This document shows positions 22,001 through 32,729 of a DNA stretch of 64,000 bases, in pieces. The first letter of the stretch is position 1. Each line of letters opens with the position of its first letter. The stretch comes from Rebecca billardiae RCC1528 (lineage: Eukaryota > Haptophyta): contig OZ251232.1 in assembly GCA_965240325.2 (NCBI GenBank), positions 1,240,001 to 1,304,000 on the forward strand, written 5' to 3'. Position numbers and translations under genes: made by a program. The notes under the pieces were generated by a model. The model was not told where the DNA came from. It made no database searches and was given only the letters and a program-made list of their open reading frames with translations.

Positions 22001-25000
22001 GGGGAGAGCGTGGACGCGGCGGTGGCGGGCGCGACGGCGGGCGCGGGCGGTGGCGCAGACGCCGACGCCGACGCGCGCCGCGCCGTGCCGCGCCGCGCGA
22101 GCAGCAGCGGCGGCCTCGGCAGCGGCGGCAGCGTCAGCGCCCGCGGCGGCGGCAGCAGCGGCGGCGGCGGCAGCGGCGGCGGCAGCGGCGGCGGCTCGGC
22201 CGGCGCGAGCGACAGCGGGCACGAGCCGCCGCACCCGCACCCGCTGCCCAAGCACGGCTCGAGCTCGAGCCTGCGAGAGGGCAGCGGGCGCGTCGCCCGC
22301 ACCTCCCGCCGCGCGCGCTGCTCGCTCCCCGCCGCCGCCGCCCGCCTCGGTCGGCTGTCGTTCGGCGCGTCCGCGTCCGCCGCGGGCGCGGGCGCGGGCG
22401 GCGGCGGCGGGAGCGGCGGCGGCGGCGGAGGCGGCCCGGACGCGCCGAGGGACAAGGTGGCGCCGGAGCTCGTCGCCGTCACCTTCCTTGCGGGCAAGCG
22501 CTCCAAGGCGGTCGGCAACTTCTCGGAACCTTCGTACGCGGTCGGCTCGTTCAACGAGCAGCTGGCTGAGGCGCTCATCCGGACTGACCCGGACCTGTGG
22601 ATGGCGCACTGCAACCACCAGCTGGCGCGCGTGTACCCGCGCGCGAGCCGCGTGGACTCGAGCAACTTCAGGCCGACGCCGCTCTGGGACTCGGGCGCGC
22701 AGCTCGTCGCGCTCAACTACCAGACGTGTGACGAGGGCATGCAGATTCAGCGCGGCCTGTTTCGAGCGCACGGCGGCGCGGGCTTCGTTCTCAAGCCGGC
22801 CTTCATGCGCGCGCACGGGCCCGCGGGCTCGGCGAGCGCGCGGCGCGAGCTCGAGCGCGCGGCGGCGCCCGAGCCGCCCGCGCAGCCGCCGCGCCGGGCC
22901 CCGATGCAGCGCCCGACGCCGCCCCGAAGCTCGACTGCCAGCGCGGGCAGTGGCCGTCGCTCGACTGCGCTTGGCCGCAGGCGCTCGGCCGCGTCGGGCG
23001 GCGCCGACGGCCACGCGCCGCCGAGGTCGGCGCCGCGCACGCTCCGCGCGGCGGTGCATGCGGCGGTGCTCACGCTCCGCCTGCCTCCGCGCGCGCCGTC
23101 GCTCGCGCCGCCGCGCGCGGAGGCCGAGCCGACGGCGGACGCGGCGGCGACGGCCGAAGCCCCCATCGACATTGAGCGCGGTCCCTCGGGTGTGCGCGGC
23201 GGCGCGAGCCGTGTCGAGACGGGCCCGGCGGCGACGCCGTCGCAGCTCACGCGCGTGACGCTGACCATCCTCACGGGGCGGCACCTGCCCAAGCCTGGCG
23301 AGGAGCGCGCGGCGGCTGAGGTGTGGGTCCAGCCGCACTCGCCGCTGCACAGGCCGACGCAGCCGTGCGCCAACGCCGTGTCCTCGCCCGCCGTGCGCGT
23401 GAGCGTGCACGGCGGGCGGCTTGCCGGCGTCACCGCGGAGACGGAGACTCCGTTCGAGTCGTGTGCGCACGGCGGCGTGTTCGAGACCTCCGCGGTGCCG
23501 CACAACGGGCTCGACCCGCTGTGGGGGCAGGCGTGCACCGTGATCGCCTCCGACCCCGATCTTGCAGTCCTGCGCATCGCCGTGCTCGACGGCGGCGCGC
23601 GCGGCGCCGAGCGCGGCACCGTTTCCCGAAGCCCGTCAAAGGGCCGCGTGGCCGAGCCGAGCGCCGCCGCCGAGAGCGCGAGCCCGACGGGGCGTGCGGC
23701 GCGCGCCGGGCTCGGCGGCGAGCTGATGGCTTGGGAGGCGTTCCCTCTCAGCTCGCTCCGCGCAGGGTACGGCACCGTTGCGCTGCGCGACCGCAGCGGG
23801 CAGCGCGTGCGCTTTGCGCAGCTGCTCGTGCATGTAGCGCGCTCGGAGCACTCGGTGCGCGGCGCGGCGCGGCGCGGCGCGCGCCCAACCCCGCGCCGCG
23901 CGCGCCCCAACCCGGCCGCTCACCGCCGCGCCGCGCCGCGCGCGCGCGTGCGGCGCGCAGCTGCTGCCCCGCGCCGCCGACGCAGGCGACTCGTCCCCGC
24001 GGCCGCCGCTGCAGCCAGCGCCGGACGTCGGCTGGAGCCTTGCGCACCGACTTGACCGGCTGCGGGTGCGGGTCGCGCGCGCGCGCCGCGAGACGAGGGC
24101 GCGCGCGCGCCCGCCGCGCCGCTGCGCGCGAGCTCACCCGGCCGCGCGCGCGACCCGCCCTTGGCGCCGCGCCGCCGCCCCTCCTTGGCGCAGACGACCG
24201 GCTCGGCGGACTCGGCGCTCAGGCTGTGGCAGCGAGCGGTGCGCTCGCGCGAGGCGGAGGCGGCTGCGGCCGCCGCGCGCCGCAGCCGGCACTCGCGCAC
24301 CTCAAGCGACTCGATCACGCCCGGCTGCACCGGCGCGAGCCCGCGGCTCCGGGGTCCGGGCGCGCGGCAGAGCTCGCCGGACTCGAGCGCCGCCGAGACG
24401 CCGATCGCCGAGCGGCTGGACGACTCGCTCAGCCGGTGGCACGCCGCGGAGCGCGCGCTCGGCCCTGCGGCCGTCCTTGCGTCGTCTTGCGGGCACTCCT
24501 CGTCCGGCCTCGCGTCATCCGCCGGCGCCGCCGCTCCTGCGTCCGAGGCCGGAGGAGCAGCAGCCCCAGCTGGCACCGAGGCGGCCGCGTGCTTCGAGGC
24601 CGCGCCCAGCTCGAGCGCCGCGCACGCGCCCGGCGGCGCTTACTCGACTTACTCCTCCACGGAGGAGCGCGGGCGCGCGGCGGCGGCGGCGCCCTCGGCC
24701 GGAGCGCCGTCGACGGCGGACGAACTCGCCCGGCTCCTGGCGGCGCCGAGCGCGAGCATGACGGACGTGCTCCCCTTGCCCGCCGCCGCGCCGAGCACGG
24801 GCGCGGCCGACATGCGCTCGCTCGTCCGGAGCGCGTGCGCCGCCTCTCGGCTGCAGCAGGCGGCGGAGCGCGCGCGCGAGCAGCGCGGGAGGCTTGGCCA
24901 GCTCCGCCCTCACACGGGCGAGCTGCGCCGCGCGCGCTCGAGCGGCGTGGCGCCGGCCCAGCGGAGTGCGGTGCTGGACGCGCCGGCGGCCGAGCCGCCG

Positions 25001-25471
25001 GCGTCGGCGGATGCACCGGCGTCCGCACCCTTCGCCCACGCTGCCGCGCCCGCGCCCGCGCCCGCCGTGGACGCGCCGACAACGGCCAGCGGCGGCGCTG
25101 GCGCCGCGCCAGCCCTGGCCTCGTGGCTGCAGCGCTTCGCGGTGGTGGCCGAGGCCGTGAGCGCGCTGACCGGGCTGCAGACGGGCCTGCTGGCCGGCGC
25201 GCCGGCCGCGCGCGAGCACGACGGTTTCGACGGCGTCGTGCACGGCGGTGGCGGCGGTGGCGGCGCCGGCTCGTCGCAGCCCGCGCCGCGCCGCAGTCAG
25301 GCCATCGTGCCTGCCGAAAGCAGCTCGCCCGCGGACGCGGCCCTGGGTCCGACGGCCGGCGCGTATGATGGCTATGGCGGGCTGCATGGCGCGTGGCAGG
25401 GCGAGGTTGCTTCGCCGCCTGCGCGTCTTCAGCTGCCACCGGAGGCGCCGACGCCGCCACTCTCCGCTTGA
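19061..25471 (+). CDS. Multi-transmembrane phosphoinositide phospholipase C (TM-PH-EF-X-Y-C2)
   Basis: Three exons: 19061-23854, 23961-24065, 24194-25471; 2058 residues. It should hydrolyse PIP2 to IP3 and diacylglycerol. Order: Arg/Ser-rich N-terminus; about eight hydrophobic helices (near 72-95, 106-124, 130-152, 175-195, 231-253, 254-277, 286-306, 345-365); PH-like domain (about 510-652); two EF-hands (about 658-727, loops DRDATGSISAAE and DEDGSGDLSFAE); catalytic X box (about 825-930); Gly/Ser linker; Y box (about 1132-1250, SSNFRPTPLW then LVALNYQT); C2 (about 1395-1597); disordered tail. Both catalytic histidines are present: SSHNTYL (H833) and KHGNTLT (H878), with Ca2+ ligands in ELDVHDG. 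Animal and plant PI-PLCs are peripheral proteins, so the N-terminal membrane domain is unusual. The exon 2-3 assignment is less certain than the rest. Confidence 0.9.
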
Positions 25472-25602
25472 GCTGGGCAGCCTTGTGTTCGCCTTGTGAC
25501 TATGTGTGGTCCGCCATGCTGATTGATGATGGCGACTCAGGTGAGTAGCTTCCAAGTATCCGGCCATCAGGACCGCCCAACTTGAAGGCGGCTTCGGGTA
25601 CG

Positions 25603-25754
25603 ATGACCTCGCGCGCCGGGGCGCGGGGGCAGGCGCCAGCGGCGGAGTCGGAGCGGCAGCCGCGGTCGCAGGGCTCGCCCGCCCCGCGCATCTCCGTCTC
25701 GGCCCATCTGCCCCGCAAGCTCGCGCGCATGGTCACCTTCCGCGACCTGTGGCG

Positions 25755-25788
<34 letters not shown>

Positions 25789-28431
25789 TGGTCGCAGCCG
25801 TCCGAGGCACGCCTCGACGACGAGCAGTTCAAGTCGGGCGTGCGCGAGATCCTGCTGTACCTGCTCTTCATGTGCCTCTTCTCCTTCGTCGCGATGGCTG
25901 GCAACCGGCTCGTGCAGTACCGCCTGCAGGCGAGGCTGGATGCTCACATCTTTGGCGCGGCCGCCTCCGACCCAGAGGAGGCGGGCAGCTTCGCCGACGT
26001 CGCGACGGTGGACGAGATGTGGTCGTGGCTCGACGAGCAGTTCGTCGAGCGGATCTGGGGCGACGGCCTCGCCGAGCACGAGGCCTCCGAGGGCGAGCGC
26101 GCCTTCATTCTGCACGACTCGAACCTCTTGCTGGGCTCGGTGCGGCTGCGGCAGCAGCGCGTGCGCGCGGTGTCGGCGACCGAGTGCCGCGTGCCGCGCG
26201 CGCTGCGCACGCACGTGCCGCGCTGCCACTTCGACCTGGCGCCGGACACGCGCCTCGACGAGCCGACCACGCCCGCCGGGCTGCTCACCACGCTCACGCT
26301 CAACCCGCTCGCCGCGCGCACAGAGATCCGCGCCGAGCTGCGGCGGCTGCAGCGGCGCGGCTGGGTGGATGCGGCGACGCGGCTCGTGCGGCTCGACCTG
26401 ACGCTGTACAACGCGAACTACGACATGTTCGTCTCGGTGGTCGTCCAGTTCGCCATCGAGGCCTCCGGCGGCGTGTGGCCCACGCGCTGGCTCCGGCCGA
26501 TGTGGCTGCGGCGCAGCTTGATGCTCGTGCGCGGCACGGCAGAGTTCCAGCCGGACGCGGGCGAGGTGCTGCTGCTGAGCTGCGAGTTCGGGTGCATCGT
26601 GATGATCCTGTACTACTCGGCGCGCACGCTGGTGGAGATCCGGCGCGACGGCATCGTGCCCTACTTCTCGCATGCGTGGTCCATCATCCACGTCGCGAAC
26701 AGCCTGCTCTTCTGGGCGGCGTACACGCTGCGCGTGCGCGCGCTGATCGCGGTCCACCACGTCGTCAACCTCAACCCCGGCCCGAGCGAGTTTGTCGACT
26801 TCGAGTCGCTCGGCGCGATGCAGTACGGCGTGCACTACCTGAACGCGGTGAACCTGGTGCTGGTGTACCTCAAGCTCTTCAAGTACCTCCGCCTCTCCAC
26901 GCGCCTCTCCCTCCTCGTCATGACCCTCGAGCGCGCGTCGACCGACCTCGCGACGTTCACCGCCGTGTTCTCACTGATTGTCTTCGCCTTCACGCTCGCC
27001 TTCCACGCGACGTTTGGCTCGGTGCTGCGGCAGTACGCGGACGTGCCGAGCACGTTCCTCACGCTGATGAAGATGGCGTTCGGCGACTTCGACTACACCT
27101 CGATCGCGCAGGCCAACCACGTCCTCGCGCCCATCCTCTTCCTCTCGTACATGGTGGCGATGATCCTGATCCTGATCAACGTCTTCCTCGCGATTGTAAA
27201 CGAGTCGTACATTGCGGTGCGGCGGCACGTGGCGCAGGAGGACGAGTTCATCATCCGGATGCGGCACGGGCTGGCGAAGCGGGTCGAGCGCGTCAAGGCG
27301 ACGCGCGGCTACCGCTTCGTCGCGTCCAACCTCGCCGTCGTCGCGGGCGTCACCAAGAAGTCCAAGCAGGCGCTGCAGGGCGCGTCGCGCAAGGGCTCGA
27401 TCGTCGCGCACGCGCTCGCCGCGCAGGCGCTCAAGAAGCGGCGGGACGGCACGCTGCGCGCGGACACGAACGGCGACGGCCGGCTCGACGCGGCGGAGAT
27501 CGACGCGTACCTCGGCGACGAGATCGCCGAGGGCGCCGCCGCCGAGCTCGTGCGCACGCTCGACCGCGACGGCGACGGCTCCCTCTCAGAGGATGAGCTG
27601 AGGGCCGCGGCCGCGCGCGCGAGCGCGCGCGGCCTGAGCCCTGACGCGCTCGCGCTCGGCTCGCTCAGGCCGCCTGACGTGGCGTCGGACGGCTCGGGGC
27701 GGGTGTCGGGCGCGTCGGACGCGCGGGCGAGCGCCGCGGCGGTCGACGAGGTGGTGACGCGCCTCGACCGGCTCGAGAGGCAGCAGGAGCAGCTGCTGCA
27801 CCTGCTCGCGCAGATCGTGAGCGCGGAGATGCGAGGCGCGCGGCGCAATCGGCGCGGCAGCGCGAACGGCGGCGGCAGCGGCGGAGGCTCGTTCTCGCGC
27901 AGTGGCAGCCGGCACAGGCTGGGGGCCGACGACTCGCCGCCGTCACAATCGCCGGGCCGTGCGCGGACGACCGGCCCGACGCTGCCGCGGCGCGTCTCGG
28001 CGCCGACGACCCACGGCACGCACGCGCCGACACCGGCTGCCGGCGCGCAGCCCGCGGGCGCGGGCGCGAGCTCTGCGCCGAATGCGTTGCGCTCCGGCCT
28101 GAGCGAAAGCAGCCACTCGCCTCTCAAGGCGGCCCATCGGGCGGGTGCTGCGGCCGGCGGCCCGCGGCGCGGCGGCCCCGGAGTGCCTCCCCCTGATGCG
28201 GCGACCCACGCGCACGCGCGATCGCAACACGACGCGCTGGCTGCCACAGGCCAGTCAGGGCCTGGTGCACGCTCGAGCGCGGCCGTGGCGGCACTCGCGG
28301 GGTTCTCGCTGCCGCGCCGCTCGAGCCAGCCTGGCGTCAGCACTGGCGAGGGCTCCGACGCACCGCGGCGTGCACCGGCGCCCGCTGCCGAGGGAGCAGT
28401 GTCGGCAGCGGCGCCGCGAGTGCCCTCTTGA
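25603..28431 (+). CDS. Polycystin-2-like (TRPP/PKD) cation channel with EF-hands
   Basis: 942 residues in one exon; ATG at 25603, 131 bp after the phospholipase C stop. A polyAsp run (10 D, from GAC repeats at 25759-25788) precedes S1 (about 83-102). A large extracellular polycystin (TOP) domain spans about 105-320, then S2 (323-343), S3 (361-380), S4 (412-432), S5 (451-470), pore helix and filter MKMAFGDFDY (about 488-497), and S6 ending LINVFLAIVNESY (510-536), the family signature. The cytoplasmic tail has two EF-hands (DTNGDGRLDAAE and DRDGDGSLSEDE) and a coiled coil (VVTRLDRLERQQEQLLHLL), as in PKD2. Expected role: Ca2+-permeable channel in plasma or ciliary membrane. The C-terminal 200 residues are disordered. 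Confidence 0.93.
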
Positions 28432-29305
28432 CCGCGCGCGCATGCAGCCCCGGCGGGGTCCCGGGTCGGATGGGATGCCGGATGGGCCCGTACGGAGCCT
28501 ACGGGCCTACCGTCGCCGTAGCAGTTGATAATATATATCGCACACGGGCCACGGCGCAGGCTTCGCGATCGATGACCGACGATCGTCGTCGTCGCGCGGC
28601 AATATTCCAATTTTAATATATTATTATTATTATTATTATATATATAATTATAATTATAATAATAGTAGTAAATATTTATAATTGTTATTGGCCGACTGGC
28701 GGACTGCTGCGCTTGCCGGCCTGCTTGTGCACTGATGTCCGATGATGTTTTCAACCGGCCCCGAGCCGCCGGCGCCAGGTCGCAGCGTCGCAGTGGCGGG
28801 CGAGGGCGGCGACGGGCGAGGCGCGGCCGCCGCGGGCCTCACCCGTCACCGACGGCCGCCACAGTATGCCACCGGACGCCTCTCAGCAAGCGCTGACGAC
28901 GACCAGAATCCGCGAGAGGCGGGCGGCGCCTCGGTATATGTATAGCCTGTCACCACGACGGTCCCGCGTCCCGCGGCGTGAGCGGTGACGGCGTGGCGGC
29001 GGAACGCGCTGCGTCCGATTGGCCCGACACTGCGTGCCCTCATGGGGTCCGCCCATCCAGTGTCATAGCTGCTGCGGCAGCGCTGCCACCGGTCAGGCGG
29101 TCGACGCCACGAGCAGTTGCCAGCTTGCGAGCACCCAAAAGTAGCAGGTATCAAAGGTAGGGCGCAGACTCTGGGCGGAAGGGGAACGTGTAGAGGAACC
29201 CCCGGCATGCTGTTGTACAATCGTGGCGCACCCAATGCGATGCGACCACCCTGCCGCCGTCCAGACGTTCCATCCATCGTGTACTCGAAGGCTGCAGGCT
29301 CAGCG
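28432..29305. other. Intergenic with AT microsatellite, no gene seen
   Basis: 874 bp between convergent genes. It contains a strongly AT-rich TTA/TAA tract at 28611-28690 (listed separately) and otherwise no protein-like frame. Confidence 0.6.
28611..28690. repeat. AT-rich microsatellite (TTA/TAA)n
   Basis: Repeated TTA units, then TATATATAATTATAATTA and similar, make an 80 bp tract almost without G or C in a genome of about 70 percent GC. Confidence 0.85.
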
Positions 29306-29794
29306 TCACCGTGCCGCCTCCGAAGCCGGTGCGTCCTCATCGGCACCAGCCGGTGCGTGGTCAGCGGCTAGTCTGCGGTCGGTGATGTGCGCTGGCTCCA
29401 CCGCCACGAGGGCACCATGGGCATGTGCCGCGCCCAGAGCAGCTGCCGATGAAGGCGCTTCCGGCGCAGGCGCTGCCGCAAAATTTGTCCTACCGCCGGG
29501 AGACGGGTCAGGGTCGTCCACTGCAGGATCGGCCGTCGACGTGTCCGCAGCTGGTGGCTGCTCGCGCTCCCCGTTGGCCTGCTCGGCCTTCCCCGTTGCG
29601 TTGTGCTCATGTCTGTTCTGCCCGACAGGCGGCGTGCCCGGCGGCGTTTCCGGCTGCACAAAGATCTCAGGAGATCCTGGCTTCGGCCCGTAGTTCTCGG
29701 CAGGTGGCTGCTCAATCGTGTCGTCCACAGATTTCGCGGTGGGCGGCGGCGGCGAGACGTTGCTCGCCGCCGCCTTGCTCGATCCGCAGCCCAT
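29306..29794 (-). CDS. Possible N-myristoylated, proline-rich disordered protein
   Basis: 162 residues beginning MGCGSSKAAASN, a classic N-myristoylation (Gly2, Ser at position 6) plus palmitoylation (Cys3) motif. This would tether it to membranes, as in many small adaptor or regulatory proteins. The rest is Pro-, Ala- and Glu-rich with no domain (for example PETPPGTPPVGQNRHEH) and is probably disordered. The ATG at 29794 is chosen because it creates the lipidation motif. Composition is less GC-biased than neighbouring genes. No homologue was recognised, and a chance reading frame cannot be excluded. Confidence 0.5.
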   Translation of the reverse strand: MGCGSSKAAASNVSPPPPTAKSVDDTIEQPPAENYGPKPGSPEIFVQPETPPGTPPVGQNRHEHNATGKAEQANGEREQPPAADTSTADPAVDDPDPSPGGRTNFAAAPAPEAPSSAAALGAAHAHGALVAVEPAHITDRRLAADHAPAGADEDAPASEAAR

Positions 29795-31756
29795 GCGGCT
29801 CTCGAGCCGGCCAGCCTGCTGGAGGAACCACCGCCACTTCCAAGCCAGCACAGTGCAACTGCTTCGTCGAACGGTAAAGTACTACCCATAATAGGAGTAC
29901 CGGTACTACCACAACCCGCAACGGGCTAACGAGTAACGGCCGCGGCGTGCACCTTGGCGGACTGTCCTGTGTCAGCCAAGGCCTCCCACTGGCGACCTCG
30001 GCCGAAACAAACTGCCCGAGGTCGATGGGGTGGAGCGCGTGGGTCGCGCGCCAGATCCAGCACCGGCACGGACATCGCACGAGGACTCCCCAGACGGGCT
30101 TTCGCCCGATTCGCGACTTCTCCCCTCGTCGTCTCGCGTGCAGGTCACACGGGGGCCAAAATTTTTCAGGGCAAAATCGACCTGCGGGTTCCGCGGTCCG
30201 TTGATGGGTACACTCGCCCCGACTCGGCGCGTCGCCACGGTCGTGCGACCTGAGGCAGTCCATGCTCGGCTTGCACGGCGAGCGCTCGCACCGGCCGTGG
30301 CACCACGCGCTGCGCACGGCAGCCGCCTCGCGCGATCCGCACCGCCGCCGCGCGTCGGGCAAAATACCTGCCCGGTCACTTAAGACAGTCACTCAGTAAT
30401 CTGTAATGAAGCCGTACCGATCAGCAGGAGACCTGCGCCGTCCTACCTGTGTCGTTAAATCATAGAATGAGTACAGGGGTCTCAACAAGTAGCTATGTAT
30501 CTCTGTTTGTGCCACTGGACAGGCATGTGAGCACTTGATTGCCTGGCTACAGATCAAGATGTGGTCTAGCACTCTAGCACTCTTATAGCACAGCCCACTC
30601 TCTCAGGCCATTCTGACGAGTGGGTGGCTGCTTGGCCAGCTCTCCATGCTGGGCTGTGGTGCCATCAAGAGTCAGCGCATGTGCAGCAGCCCAGGTGGGT
30701 GCAGCGAGGGGTGCGGCAGGCAGCAGTGGGTGGTCAGCTTGAAGTATATAAAATCCATGCAGGCCAGCCACCAGCAGCTAGGCTGCAGAGCTCTTGGCTG
30801 TAACACCAGCCCCACTCCAGCCCCCTCAAGTCGGGTGGCTGGCCACCCTCGGGGTGTGTCCGAGCGCGGGTGCTGCTGCTGGCCTCCCACTGCAGGGGAG
30901 CTGACCCTGACGGCAGGTCCTTGCGCACTGTGGGGGCGCGGGATTGGGCACTGTGCCACAGCAGCTGCATCGGCCCATGAGCTCCCCCCCATGTGGCATG
31001 CAGCCCTCCCTAGCGGGGGTACCAGTCACCAGATCCGCACTGCCAAGCACAATTTAGGCCTGGCCCTGTGTGGGCACACGGCCCGCGACCAGTGACGACA
31101 AGCCGGCGAAACACCTAGTGCCGCCGCCTGGCACCACTCCACTGCGGAGTGCGCGGACAGCCCGCCTCTAGAGGGGGCGGGGGTATATGCCATTGCCAAC
31201 AGCATACAGTACAAGCCCAACACTGCGGGGTGGCGGTCCCTGGGTACAAGCAGTGCATGCTTGCCACTGCCTTGCAGTTCTTCTGTTCTTGTCTTTGTGC
31301 ACTGTTGGATCAAGGGCCGTGCCGTTGGAACTTGGATGGCGTCAATCACGCCTACTGAACCAAGCGTCACTAGTGTGCAAGTTAAAAGTTAGAAAACTGT
31401 AATCGCTGTGTGTCAGAGCTGTACATGTGCGTCTCTTATCCGTCTTAGAGTTAGTAAACTACGGCAACGCGCCCCTCACCTGCCTGCGCCGGTCTGTTTT
31501 GTGGCGGTGTCTTTGTGCAGTGTAGGATGGCGTCAATCACGCCTTAACCAAGTGTGCACGTTAAAACATAGTACAGCTGTACGTAACCTGTACTCGCGCC
31601 CAAAAAAGTGCGACACCGCTCACTCGTTGCCAGAATCTTGGGCATTGGTGTGATAATTCGTCGGATCGTCGGATCCTGAGTAACCCGTCCCGCCGGTTTT
31701 GACGACGACGAATTCGAATTAGTAGAGCTGCCGTGGCTAGCCAGCGGGTGAAGGCC
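29795..31756. other. Gene-poor region of lower GC with degenerate direct repeats
   Basis: About 2 kb with no convincing gene. It should contain the promoter of the MGCGSSK protein near 29800 and of the thioredoxin-fold protein near 31700. From about 30390 to 31730 GC is visibly lower than in the flanks and short frames on both strands have no domain-like composition. A degenerate direct repeat occupies 31291-31566. It may be decayed transposon sequence. Confidence 0.5.
31291..31566 (+). repeat. Degenerate direct repeat pair
   Basis: Copy 1 (about 31291-31385) and copy 2 (about 31509-31566) share TCTTTGTGCA, then GGATGGCGTCAATCACGCCT (31334-31353; 31525-31544), then an ACCAAG-type block and GTGTGCAAGTTAAAA / GTGTGCACGTTAAAA. 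Copy 2 lacks internal pieces, so one copy has suffered deletions or the other insertions. Confidence 0.6.
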
Positions 31757-32122
31757 ATGACGCTCGAGAAGGCAATCCACGAGGTCACGACGCTCGACGA
31801 GTTCGAGGCAGCGCTCATGGAGCACCAGGCGGGCGGCAAGCCGCTCGTCGTCGACTACACCACCGATGCCTTCAGGTGCCCCGAGTGCATCATGATGGAC
31901 CCCACGTTCGAGATCCTCTCAGACGAGTATGGCGGCCGCGCATCATTCCTCAAGGTCGACATCGAGACCAACAGGCTGGTGGCGGCGGTGGGTGGGGTGA
32001 GCCCGCAAGATTTGCCGGTTGTGCAGTTCTACAGCATCGGTGGCAACACGGCGGATTACGAGTTGTCGGGGTTCCACGATAAACGCACCCTCGCAGATCG
32101 CCTGGACCAGTACCTGATGTAA
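31757..32122 (+). CDS. Thioredoxin-fold protein with RCPEC active-site-like motif
   Basis: 121 residues. A Cys pair sits in FRCPEC (C41, C44) where thioredoxins have WCGPC, followed by the expected helix and a strand (FLKVDIETN), then a cis-proline in QDLPVVQFY (P87) and the closing GFHDK...L helix. These features and the length match a single thioredoxin domain. The ATG at 31757 is used; an upstream same-frame GTG is not needed. The missing Trp and the CPEC pair suggest altered redox properties or a specialised partner. No targeting signal is seen. Its function beyond thiol-disulfide chemistry is inference. Confidence 0.75.
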   Translation: MTLEKAIHEVTTLDEFEAALMEHQAGGKPLVVDYTTDAFRCPECIMMDPTFEILSDEYGGRASFLKVDIETNRLVAAVGGVSPQDLPVVQFYSIGGNTADYELSGFHDKRTLADRLDQYLM

Positions 32123-32729
32123 GTGTAACTAACGGGTCGTCGCGGATGGCTCCGTCCGTCTAGCTTGCGTCGGTGGCCATGCTCGCGCTCCTCTAGCTAC
32201 GCCGCCGGGCGGGGAGGCTCTGGCATCTTGCGTGTCCTCCCTCTGCCCACTTGACGTGACCTACTCCGTGCCGTCCAGCTGCGTGTAAGAGCGACGAGGC
32301 GCGCTAACGACGATAAGTCGGAGTTGTTTGTAGTGCAACTGACGGGGCCCCGCCCACGCGTCAGATCACTTATGATAATAATAACAACTACGGTGGCCCA
32401 ATGATAGCTTTCTCGACTGTCACACCGGTCAGTGTACCTCAGCGCCAGCGTGTGGACTTTGGACTGCTCATTCTATATATATATGATATTTAACTACGAC
32501 ACAGGTAGGACGATGCGGGTCTCCTGATTCGTCGGCGGCCAAGTGCCCGATCGTCGACACGAAGTCGGCGTTGGACGCGTTGGTGGCAGAGCATAGCCTG
32601 CACCGCGATCGTAAAGCTTGAGCGCGGCCTTGAGCTGCTGAAGCGCGAACCACCCGCGCTGCGCGGCTCGCATGGACCTGCTGTGCCCTAGGTTTTTTTA
32701 GCAGATCGAACCGCATCGGATCACTCAGA
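32123..32729. other. Intergenic, convergent, no gene seen
   Basis: 607 bp between the ends of the thioredoxin-fold gene and the minus-strand 667-residue gene. It has a short TATATATATGATATTT run near 32475-32490 and no protein-like frame. Confidence 0.6.

Noticed and set aside
29712-30392. Minus-strand frame of 226 codons upstream of the MGCGSSK protein
   Set aside because: Composition is not protein-like and no motif is recognised. It overlaps the presumed promoter.
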